Origin: Urophycis tenuis | Lineage: Eukaryota; Chordata; Actinopteri; Gadiformes; Phycidae | Assembly (NCBI GenBank): GCA_036785325.1 | Contig: JAXIVH010000002.1 | Span: forward strand, 10,474,786 to 10,538,785 | Direction: 5' to 3' | Length of the DNA stretch: 64,000 nucleotides | In this document: piece by piece, positions 9,800 through 19,640 of the stretch | Layout: the number at the start of each line of letters is the position of its first letter | How positions within the stretch are numbered: the stretch's first letter is position 1 | Position numbers and translations under genes: made by a program | Notes under the pieces: generated by a model | Databases searched by the model: none | What the model saw: the letters and a program-made list of their open reading frames with translations, nothing else | What the model was told of the DNA's origin: nothing

Positions 9800-10444
9800 T
9801 TAATCTAGAACAAGAACAACGACCACAGCAAACTGGAACCCTGGATTCTTACCATGTAAGTACATCCCATACCATACCGTAATTCATTTACTCATGGAAG
9901 TCACATTCGTTGAGTTAGTGGGGTGTTGTGATACATACTGACCGTGTCTAATAGCTATTGAATTATATGAAACATTTCCCATTGCATCTTCTATTGAGCA
10001 ATCAATCAAATGCTTTGTCGATAATCGGCACTCTTGTGAATTACATTTTGCAGTGAAACCAAGCATGGATACAAGGGTTCTTATGGGCCTCTTCTTCTCA
10101 GGTATGGTGGAGACAAATCTTTCTTTTTGTTCATAATATTACATTATAATATTACTCTATAATAACTGGACATTTTTGGTTCCAGTACCTAACATTACAA
10201 CATGTATTGTGGACGTTCTACAACAAACTATAACACCCTTTCAAAATAAACACAATAAAAGTTGTCCGAAAAAGCTATGTAACTACTCTGGCATTGTCAT
10301 CCTCAGATCTACTGGTCCACTGAAACTGTGATTCTAGCCTTAAAAGGCTAGGACATTTGTTGACACAGTTGATAAATGTATGATTGTTTATTTTCAGGGA
10401 ATGTCTTCATTACAACAAGAGTGAGCTCACAAAGCAGTTGTTGA
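9800..10444 (+). pseudogene. Lectin gene relic: signal-peptide region only
   Basis: The gene plan matches the start of the two intact lectin genes. A putative 5' exon ends at a GTAAGTA donor (about 9856). A signal-peptide exon lies at 10,054-10,101 with ATG at 10,065 (MDTRVLMGLFFS, phase 1, donor GTATGG, acceptor TTTTGCAG). The next exon starts at 10,398 after TTTTCAG and encodes GNVFITTRVSSQ, similar to GSYITTSHTVQ at the same place in lectin gene 1. A TGA follows at 10,442. No lectin domain exon follows before the LINE at 11.1 kb. I infer a truncated copy. A short secreted peptide is the alternative. Confidence 0.5.
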
Positions 10445-11099
10445 TGTGTTCTATTTCTTTTCTACAAATTGGGAAAACTCATGTAGTCTATCTAAGTCTG
10501 GTTGAAGGGATTCGGATGGGACCAAGTTTAGAAAGCTTTTCCGCTGCTAGGCCATTGCTAAGATCTTCTCTATTTTCAGAGCAAATGGGGTAACATCTGC
10601 ATTCCATATGGATCTGTGGTTTAATGATTGCATTTTAGCCATCAGTCAAATCTGTACATTTCTCCATTTATATTCCCATATCCAATAAAATAGTGACATG
10701 CAAATGGGTGCAGTGATCTCATATCTGAGTAAATGCAGTAGAATGTTTCCACCGACATTTACTACAACTAACTAAGATTCAACAGCTGTAAATGCAGTCG
10801 ATTCTGTGGTAAAAGTCTGATGAAGAACCATTGCTCAGGCAACATAAAATGCCAGTAGGACAAGGCCTGTGTAACCCTAATTACGATGAAATAACAGAGC
10901 ACAGGTAAGTAATATTCAATGTTAATAGATGGACCAGTAATGGAAGACTATAGGCTAGTGAGAGCTTTTAGTGTTGGGTAATGAAACACGCAGGCAACAA
11001 TGGTTTTTGTGTGTGGCCACTTGTTATTAATAAACAATAACACATTGATAACAATAACACAATGAAAATACAACATTCAATGAAAAATAACAAACTAAA
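10445..11099. other. Unassigned
   Basis: No domain or repeat is recognised. A CACAG/GTAAGT donor-like site lies at about 10,911 with no coding evidence. Confidence 0.4.
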
Positions 11100-14000
11100 A
11101 TAATAAAGCCGGCAGGTTTAATATACACCGTCTGGTGCAACCTAGACACATCATCAGTGATGTAACCTGAGGTCATAGGGTGTTTCGGGTCTCTCAACAT
11201 CAGACACCCTCGCTCAGGCGACCCAGCCGGGGGTGATCAGACCCCGGCTTGTGTCTAGGTAGCTTGTGTGGCCCACGGATCACCCCTCCTGATCCACAGC
11301 CATCTTGATGCCTTCTCAGCAGCATCAGTGGTGTTCTTGATGGCTTTCTTGCTGTGCAGTCCCCTTATTCCCAACAACTTGAGGGCCCTGCAGAGTGACT
11401 GGCCTGCGAAACGTCGGCATCCAACCTCAATGGGACTGCATCGAGTCTTCCATCCGTTGCGCCGGCATTCGCCTGCCAGCTCCTCATAGTTGGCCCTCTT
11501 CCTCTCAAATGCCTCCTCCATCCGGTCTTCCCAGGGCACAGTCAACTCCAGCAGTATCACCTGCCTTGTTGATTCTGACATAAGAACCAAGTCCGGCCTA
11601 AGTGTGGTCACTGCGTTGGTCTCTGGGAATTCAAGCTGTTTCCCCAAGTCCACCTTCAGCTGCCAGTCCCTAGCTGTTGTCAGGAGCCCCCCTGTTTGGC
11701 CTGGGCGGTGTTGAGGCTTCTCACCAGATTTAACAAAGGTGATTGAATGCCTAGCTGGCTGTTGCTGCTTGCTGAGTGAGATCCCCGAGCAGATGGTATC
11801 TGCTATCACCTTCAGCACCTGGTCGTGGCGCCAACGTTAGCGCCCCTCGACCAGGGCTTTCGGGCAACAGCTTAGGATGTGCTTCAGTGATCCTCTCCTC
11901 TGACACAAAGGGCAAGCAGGTGTTTCTGCCAGGCCCCAACAGAAGAGGTTGGATGGGCTGGGGGGGACGTCGTAGACTGACTGGATCAAAAACTTTATCC
12001 GGAATGGCTCTGCCTTCCAAAGCTCTGACCAAGAAATCTTCCTATCCAGTGTCTGCTCCCATCTAGTCCACGCCCCCTGTTGTCTCATCCCGACCATCTT
12101 GCTTGAGCGGGTCTCCTCCAGCCCTGCTCGAACCTCTTCCTGGATAAGCTGCCGCCTCTCCTTCCCCCGGGCCTTGTTGTACCGAGGTCCTGGGTTGCTG
12201 CCAAGCCCTGCCCGGCCTGTCGCCACTGCTCCCACCAGAACACCGTGGCGCAGCCGCGCCTCAGCTTGCTCAACCGTCTCCTGGGCTCTCCACTTCCGAC
12301 CAGCCGCACTTCAATCCCAGCTAAGGAGACTTTGGTGTCACTCGAGTCTCTGTACAGCAGCACCTCTCTTGCACGGTTAACCATGAACTCCTCCGACAGA
12401 CTACTGAAGGGAAGTCGCAGCTTGTTCTTATGCCCATACAAGGCTATGCTGCTGAGGCTTCTTGGTAGGCCCAACCACCTGCGAAGGAAGCTACTTACCT
12501 TACGCTCGAAGCCCTCAACGGTTGTTAGTGGGACATCCTAGACCAGTAGTGGCCAGAGGAGGCGTGGCAGGATGCCATGCTGATATATCCATGCTTTATA
12601 CTTACCTGGCAGCCCTGACTTATCCACCACCACTAGCCAGTTTCCCAGTTCTCTGCTGGTCGCCTTGAGCGCTGCTTTGTCCCTCAGGGTGCCATCAAAG
12701 ATCTTCCCCAGGCTCTTCACTGGCTCCTCTGAGACCGATGGAATCTGGACACCTCCCAGCGAGAACCGGAACTTGTCTGTAACCTTCCCCTTCTTCACCA
12801 CCAGGGAACGGGACTTTGCAGGCTTAAAGCCCATACGCGCCCAGTTAATGAGCCGCTCAAGGCCTTGGAGAACCCACCTACATTATGGAACTGATGTTCT
12901 AGTAACTGTCAGGTCATCCATAAAAGCTCTGATGGGAGGCTGCCGCACACCTGACTTGGTGAGTGGTCCTCTGCACTCCACCTCCACTGACTTAACGAGC
13001 ATGTTCATGGCCAAGGCAAACAAAATCACTGAGACTGTACACCCAGTGATTATGCCTTTCTCCAGCCGATCTGATGCTGATGTTACTGTTCCCGAGGTGA
13101 CTCTCAAACTGAAAGAGTTGTATTAGTCCAGTATGAGGTCCCTGATCTTGCCTGGAACATGATGCCGGTCAAGCGAGGTCTCCACCAGTTTGTGAGGAAT
13201 TGACCCGTAAGCATTAGACAGGTCAAGCCACAAAACTGCCAGGTTCCCATTGCCCTCCCGGGCCTCCCGGATGAGCTGAGTAACAACTCCCGTGTGCTCG
13301 ATGCACCCTGGTACCCCCTTCTGCACAGAGGTGTCAATGTATGCATTCTTCAGGAAGAACTCTGTCATGCGCCGGGCAACAATGCTGAAGAACACCTTGC
13401 CCTCCACACTCAGTAGTGAGATGTTTCTAAACTGCTCGATGGTGCGAGAGTTCTCTTCCTTTGGAATCCATACACCCTCTGCATGCCTCCACTGCTGAGC
13501 CACCTTCCCCCTCCTCCAGATGACCCTAAGGATCTTCCACAGTCGCTGCACGAGCCTGGGGCACCTCTTGTAGACAACATATGGTACTCCACTGGGACCT
13601 GGAGCTGAGTTGGATCTAGCTGCTCTGACTATGTCCTCAACTTCTCTCAGGGTTGGCTCCTTGGTGTTAAATGCTGAAGTGGGTTCTGGTGGTGTAATCA
13701 GAAAGCTGCAGGGTCCAAGATCCTGCTCCCTTGCGCTGTCGCTGTAAGTTGCCCTGAGGTACTTGTCAACCTCTTCTTGAGAGCAGGCCAATTGTCCACC
13801 TCGCTTCTGGCCAAGGATCTTCTTGGTGAAGTTGAAAGGGCCTGAAATGAAGGCGGCACGCCTCTTGGCTCTCTCCTTCCCCCTCTTCCTGTGCCATTCA
13901 GCACGACGGAGCGTCGTGAGATTCCTCCTTACGATGTTGCGGAGCTCTGCTATACCTACCTTCTCTTCCTCTCTTGCCTGCTTGTACTGCCGTCCTAGCA

Positions 14001-14127
14001 GTCTAAGCTCTTGCCGCAGCTGGCTGATCTTCTTCTGCCATCGGTTTGGCTCCCATGCACCGCTGATCGGGTGGTGCTCCTTGGTGCCAAACCTTTCGGC
14101 GGCAATGCTGACAATCATTGCACTCAA
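11100..14127 (-). pseudogene. LINE with restriction-like endonuclease (R2/R4/HERO-type)
   Basis: Read from 14,127 downward. An N-terminal basic region precedes the reverse transcriptase: SNSAPGPSGVPYVVYK and WIPKEENS, then LAVLWLDLSNAYGSIPH (motif A). Next comes KGIITGCTVSVILFAL with the catalytic AFMDDLTV (motif C, about 12,925), then KSLGKIFD and GLPGKYKAWIYQHGILP. A CCHC knuckle is CPLCQRRGSLKHILSCC (about 11,890). A C-terminal endonuclease of the PD-(D/E)xK type has RPDLVLMSES and VILLELTVPWE (about 11,600). This order is typical of LINEs that carry a restriction-like endonuclease instead of an APE type. An in-frame stop after LILD (about 13,123) and several frameshifts kill it. The 5' end is cut at a MITE. 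Bases 11,100-11,254 look like the 3' untranslated region. Confidence 0.88.
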
Positions 14128-15082
14128 TGGCCCTCATTTATCAAACGAGCGTACGACAGAAAACGGGCGTAAAATGGACGTACGCTCATTTCCACGTTGA
14201 GCTTGGCATTTATCAATTTGAACGTGAGCGCAGGCTGCGATGAAATCTCACGTCAGGTCTGAGCTCGTGTACGCAACTTTTTCGAGTGCGAACAGTGGCG
14301 AGACTGGTATATCCGCAAGAGTCGGACAACTTTTTCTTCACCTTATTCGGAATAAAATAACTTTAACGCAATGCAAACAATAGCCTATAGGTCAAATGTG
14401 AAATGTTTTAAGATGGATCAATTTAACACCAATTTTACATTTAATTAAGTATTCAACTAATTATTTACCTCTTCCGTAGCCCGCTGAACATGGGACACAC
14501 TGTTGACTGCAACAGTGATTTGTTTCCATAAAGCGTTTTTTTTTTTTGCTTGCCCAGATTAGATTAGATTCAACGTTATTGTCATTGTGCAGAGTACAAT
14601 TACAGGGACAATTAAATGCAGTTGGCGTTCTAACCAGAAGTGCAAATGAGCGGTAAAGGTGCGGGTTGAAATGCAGAAATGCAGAATAAGGTGCAGAGTG
14701 CAAAATTGAAACACATCAAAAGTGGCAGTAGTTATTAAAGTGACGGTAATTAACGGTAGTTATTAAAGTGACAGTAAACAGTGCAGTGCATCAACAAGTG
14801 ACACGAGTGTCTCCATTTCTGTTTCTGAAAAAATCCGCCTCTTCTTTGCCGTTGGATGTTTCTCCATGTCGTAAAAGTTAGGGGCGAGACTTATTTTATA
14901 GGGGCGTGTTACGTAAATTACGATCGATCTCAGCCACCGTATTTATGAACACCAAGCTCCTTCGTACGCTGGGATTGGTGTGATACGACACGTTTCGTAA
15001 ATCTCACGTGGGTCCTATCGTAAGATGAATCATGCGTTCAGATTTGCGCTCATTTCTACGTTTGTTTGATAAATGAGGGCCA
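14128..15082. mobile_element. Composite MITE, copy 1
   Basis: Inverted ends TGGCCCTCATTTATCAAAC and GTTTGATAAATGAGGGCCA bound 955 bp with no transposase. The interior includes a LINE-type 3' tail (ATTAGATTAGATTCAACG, then TTATTGTCATTGTGCAGAG, about 14,560-14,790). Copy 2 at 43,220-44,480 carries the same tail at the same relative position. The end sequence is one I associate loosely with Harbinger-like elements, but the superfamily is not proven. Confidence 0.8.
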
Positions 15083-15126
15083 CTGTGTGTGCTCTTGGGC
15101 TGAATCAAACGTTTCATTACAGAGTA

Positions 15127-15441
15127 TTTGTGTTTTTGATATGTTTTGCTATTCTAGAATGTACTGCCTGCTGCAGGTCCACAGATCAGCACATGGCGGT
15201 CGGTTCCCTCCTCTATGTCAACTTAAGAAGTGACCACAACCATCGCCTTGCCTGTGCGGATGCCCTCCGCAAAAGAGATGTGTCGGCTTTTACCATCGAG
15301 AGACTGACTGCACTGTTTGAGAGAGGTCATTCGCCATCATCAGCCCTGGACACTATGAAATATGATCTGCAGGAGGAAGATGGGGAGCGCTACTTACTTG
15401 CTGCAGAAGACCGGTCTATCGTGCCAGACGTCCAGTTCTGC
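15127..15441 (+). pseudogene. MULE-transposase-derived gene, N-terminal exon
   Basis: The frame from CRSTDQHMAVGSLLYVNL to DRSIVPDVQFC is rich in charged residues, with HNHRLACADALRKRD and GHSPSSALDTMKYDL. It belongs with the transposase core that starts about 200 bp later. A plausible acceptor (ATTCTAG) lies at about 15,157. The join to the next exon is not clean: an in-frame TAA follows VQFC, and no perfect donor is seen. Confidence 0.55.
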
Positions 15442-15619
15442 TAAAGGTCAGACAATGTCAGAAAATGTCCACCAGTCATACACAAGACAAAACCTTGAGA
15501 AGAAGCAAATTTATTCTGATGCATTTTAGTGCATTTCAAAGAAATACATACGTCAACATTTGCCCTTGTATTTTCTGCATTGTAAAGCAACAATTTGCTT
15601 ACTTGTCTCCAACTAAATT

Positions 15620-16653
15620 ATGTATCAAAACAGGCTGTACTGCAAAATATTCAAACAAGCCTATGGTGCCCCATCTGGACACAACATGCTTGCAGACCTG
15701 AGAGCCCGGATCGCGCAGTACAACATCGATCATGGTCGTGTCTGCGCACAGATGGAGAGGACATTGGATGGTCAACTGGTTGTGGCCATCTGCACACCAC
15801 TGATGCAGCAGGTCCACACAAGAGTGCAGCAAAGTGGAGAGCTGATCTTTGTGGATTCCTCTGGGAATTGTGACAGGCAGAACCATCGCCTTTTCCTAAT
15901 CATGACCCATTCAGCTGCAGGGGGCCTGCCTCTTGGTGTGATGATTACAACATCGGAAAGCCAAACCACTCTATCCACCGGGATGACACTGCTGAAGCAG
16001 CTCCTTTCCCCTGATTCTTTCTTTGCGCGTCAGGATGGTCCACAGGCAGTCATGACGGATGACTGCTCCGCTCTCCGCCGGGCACTGCAGTCAGTCTTCC
16101 CTGGGGCAAGCTTGATTCTCTGCACATTCCATGTTCTGCAGGCAATGTGGAGATGGCTCTGGAACAGCCATAATCAGATAAGGAAAGATGACCAGCCACA
16201 GCTCCTTAATGGATTCCTTGCCCTGATTTTTGCTGACACAGAAGAGGATTATCCGCGGCCTATGCACGCCTGTCGGCAAGGCCTGTGGCTATCCCATACA
16301 GGAGGTTCTTGGCTCACTTAGCTGATGTGTATGGGAGACGCACCGAGTGGGCGCTATGCTTGCGCTCCCACTTGATGACCCGTGGCAACAACACAAACAA
16401 CTATGTTGAGAGTGCCATGCGGATCGTGAAGGATAAGGTCCTGCACAGGCTGAAGGCATACAACCTCACACAGTTGGTGGATTTCGTCATCACCCGGTTC
16501 GAGGCTTACTACATCCGCCGTTTGACCGACTTCGCCAATAACAGAGTGGTCAATGTCCAACCAAAGCCTCCCAGTTATGGCGATGTGGACTCTGAGAGGA
16601 TTGTTCAGGTAATGTTATGTTCAGTGTCTGTATGCAGTACTTTGTGTCATTGA
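15620..16653 (+). pseudogene. MULE-like transposase core (domesticated-type, broken)
   Basis: The first frame (15,620-16,321) reads KIFKQAYGAPSGHNML, GELIFVDSSGNCDRQNHR (first catalytic Asp region), GGLPLGVMITTSES and DGPQAVMTDDCSALR (second Asp), with CTFHVLQAMWRWLW, the MULE signature. A frameshift near 16,290 moves to a second frame with LAHLADVYGRRTEW and TRGNNTNNYVESAMRIVKDK (third acidic residue). A good donor CAG/GTAATG follows ERIVQ at 16,609, and an acceptor CTTACAG at 16,704 leads to EDDSNFLVPS. The SWIM zinc finger expected after this is missing. It resembles fish SWIM/MULE proteins. Judged inactive because of the frameshift and the missing C-terminus. Confidence 0.65.
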
Positions 16654-16840
16654 AACTACTGTTGTGTTGACATTTTGTTTCTATTACCCTACTGCTACTT
16701 ACAGGAGGATGACAGCAATTTCCTAGTACCCAGTGTTATGTTTGTGTTTGTGTTCAAAGGATGAGGCCGTTGTTAGTTCACAACGTAGTTTTACAAACTA
16801 GTACTGCCGCCTAGCGGTCAAACATGTAAATAAGATAAGA

Positions 16841-17575
16841 TAAGATATTCCTTTATTAATCCCCCTTAGGAGAAATTCACAGTGACCAGCAGTACAGGGG
16901 ATAGATGTGCAGTAAGAGCCTGGCTAAAGTCAATACACAATAAACAATAAATTAGATTAAATACGAGCTCTTAAGTCAGGTCGGTGACGAGTGAGAACCT
17001 GTATGCATACGAGTGTCCTTGATAGCTGTTTATGGTGCAAAATGCAAAATAGATAGATGGTGCAAATATGCGGAAAGTGCAAGGTGCAAGATGTGCAAAT
17101 TTATACAGGTATTCCAGGTACAACATATGAATAGACCTGGAATAACAACGGCTAGGACACAGTCCAAGGTGTGTGGTGTGGTGTATGTGAATGTGAAGTT
17201 CAGTCCATTCCATTTGTCTGGTGGTGTTGGAGCTTCCTGAGCCTGATGGTTGGTGGGATGAAGGAGCGCCCAAGCACTTTGAGGCACTTGGCTGAGTGAG
17301 CATGTGGCTGAACGTGTTCCAGAGTTGCTTCAGTTTGGCATAGTGAGGGTGAGAGGGTAGTTCCGGGTCGCCAGCAGCTATCCCCTCGTCCTCCTCACTG
17401 TCGCCGCCTCCACACAGTCCAGCTTCATCCCCACTGCAGGGCTCGCCTTCCTCCCCGGCTTGTACAGCTTCCTGGCACCACCGCTCCCAATGCTTCCTCC
17501 CCAGCACACGGCAGTGAAGAAGGTGACACTGGCCACCGCAGGCTGGTAGACCATCCGTAGCAGCCTGGTGCACAC
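16841..17575 (-). mobile_element. LINE family A, 3' fragment copy 1
   Basis: On the minus strand it runs from a reverse transcriptase C-terminus (frames reading LLRMVYQPAVASVTFF and AVCWGGSIGSGGA, about 17,570-17,430) through a 3' untranslated region. It ends in CCCCCTTAGGAGAAATTC and a TATC-like tail (read on plus as AAGATAAGATAAGATATTCC at 16,841). A second copy lies at 54,246-55,275. It is 5'-truncated. Confidence 0.8.
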
Positions 17576-17865
17576 AATGAAAGATGACAGATGGGCAGTG
17601 GTTATCAATGAGATGAACAGACATAAGATGAAAATTGCTAGAAAAACAGTCTGGGGTGTGTGGTGTGGTATACAACTACATCCAATCATAACATCCCCCA
17701 AAAGGTATCAACATGAAATATCACAGTGGCTGTCAGTTATTTTAACCTTTTCTCATTCAGCATAACCCTGCTACACATCTGAACTATAAACAGTATCAGG
17801 CAGCATAACGTAGATCTAAGCTAACATTAGACCCATTAGAATACACTCATAACATCAACCAATCT
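17576..17865. other. Unassigned spacer between two LINEs
   Basis: About 290 bp with no recognisable feature. Confidence 0.4.
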
Positions 17866-19435
17866 CATCTCATGTCATCTCCCTCCTGCCACAATGACTA
17901 CCGCCCAGTCGCACTCACTCCCATCCTCATGAAGTGCTTTGAGCGGCTAGTCATGCACCACATCAAGTCTGCCCTCCCCCCCACCCTGGACCCCTTCCAG
18001 TTTGCATATCGGTCCAATCGTTCGACCGATGATGCCATCTCCTCTGCCCTCCACTCTGCCCTCACCCACCTGGATTCAAAAGACTCATATGTCAGAATGC
18101 TGTTCATCGACTTCAGCTCAGCATTCAACACAATCATCCCCCAGCAGCTCATTCACAAACTGGACCAGCTGGGACTCAACACCTCCCTGTGCAACTGGCT
18201 GTTGGACTTCCTGACGGGGAGACCACAGACAGTTTGGGTCGGCAGCAGCACCTCCAGCACCATCACACTAAACACGGGGGCCCCCCAAGGATGTGTGCTT
18301 AGCCCCCTCCTCTTCACTCTGCTGACCCACGACTGCACACCAACATCCAGCTCCAACATCTTCATTAAGTTTGCGGATGACACGACTGTGGTGGGTCTCA
18401 TCAACAACGGCGATGAGACAGTCTACAGGAGTGAGGTGAACAGGCTGGCTACGTGGTGCAAGGATAACAATCTCCGTCTGAATGTGGAGAAGACGAAGGA
18501 GATTGTTGTGGACTTCAGGAGAATGCACACACAGCATGCTCCACTGGTCATCAACGATGCTACAGTGGAGAGGGTGAGCAGCACCAAGTTCCTGGGTGTG
18601 CACATCTCCGAAGACCTGTCCTGGAACCATAACACCGCATCACTGGCCAAAAAAGCCCACCAACGCCTGTACTTCCTCCGCAAACTAAAAAGAGCTGGGG
18701 CCTCATCCACCATCATGCACACCTTCTACAGAGGCACCATCGAGAGCCTCCTGACCAGCTGCATCACTGTGTGGTACGGTGCCTGCACCGTGTCCTGCCG
18801 CAAGACACTGCAGCGCATAGTGAGAGCAGCTGAGAGGATCATCGGTGTCTCTCTCCCCCCCATCTTGGACATTTACACCACCCGCCTCACCAGCAAAGCC
18901 ATCAGGATTGCTGGTGACCCCACCCACCCATCCCACAGTATATTCTGCCGTCGGGGAGGAGACTGCGGAGTCTCCGGGCCAGAACCAGCAGGCTCAAGGA
19001 CAGCTTCTTTCACCAGGCTGTCCGGAGGCTCAACTCCCTCCCTGCTCTGCCCCTGCCCCCTCCCCCCCCCCCCCCCTCTTCTGCCCCCCTGCCAGACTCT
19101 TAACCTTGCACCCACCTCGGACCATCACCCTCCCACCACCACTCACAAACTGCAAACTCTGACATTTTAGAATGTCTTTTACTGTTTACATATATTGCAC
19201 TATTTTTCTGAAGGCACTACCTCACTTTTTCACTTTTTTCTTGTACTTTCTGTGTTTCTGTGTTTCTATGTTTGTCTGTACGATGTCTGTTGTCTACTTT
19301 GTTTGTCCATTGTTTATTTTGCACCGCAGGTCTGAGAGGACTGCAATTTCATCTGTGCTATATGCCTGCCATGTAGCACATTTGACAATAAAGATACTTG
19401 AATCTTGAATTGAATTGAATCTTGAATCCAATATA
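17866..19435 (+). pseudogene. LINE family D reverse transcriptase and 3' end
   Basis: The plus frame 17,872-19,170 carries a long stretch of a CR1/L2/Rex-group reverse transcriptase: NDYRPVALTPILMKCFERL, MLFIDFSSAFNTIIPQQL (motif A), GAPQGCVLSPLLFTL (motif B), IKFADDTTVVGLI (catalytic ADD), KTKEIVVDFRR and STKFLGVHISEDLSW. After HPSHSIF the frame slips: 7 bases present in copy 2 are missing near 18,946, so the usual LLPSGRR end is lost. The 3' end has a C/T-rich 3' untranslated region, TTGACAATAAAG (19,383) and a TTGAATC-repeat tail. It is 5'-truncated, with no endonuclease domain. Confidence 0.9.
19061..19076 (+). repeat. Poly-C tract
   Basis: C-rich run inside the 3' region of the family D LINE. 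Confidence 0.8.
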
Positions 19436-19640
19436 CATTTTATTCACCATGTTTAACCTGTATATTGGATTTTCTTGTTTACGTTTAAGTTTAAGTTTAA
19501 GTTCAGTCTATCAGGCTTTTCTGATTTCTCTTGTGAATCTCCTTAACTCAGGTTCACTTGTAGTAGGTGCATGAGAATCAGTGTGCCAGTCCATAGTAGT
19601 TGTGGGAATTACCTGAGATTCACCACCAGTTACACTGAGC

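Noticed and set aside
11268..14200. Long plus-strand frames across the R2/R4-type LINE
   Set aside because: Shadows of the minus-strand reverse transcriptase; the minus frames carry all recognisable motifs.
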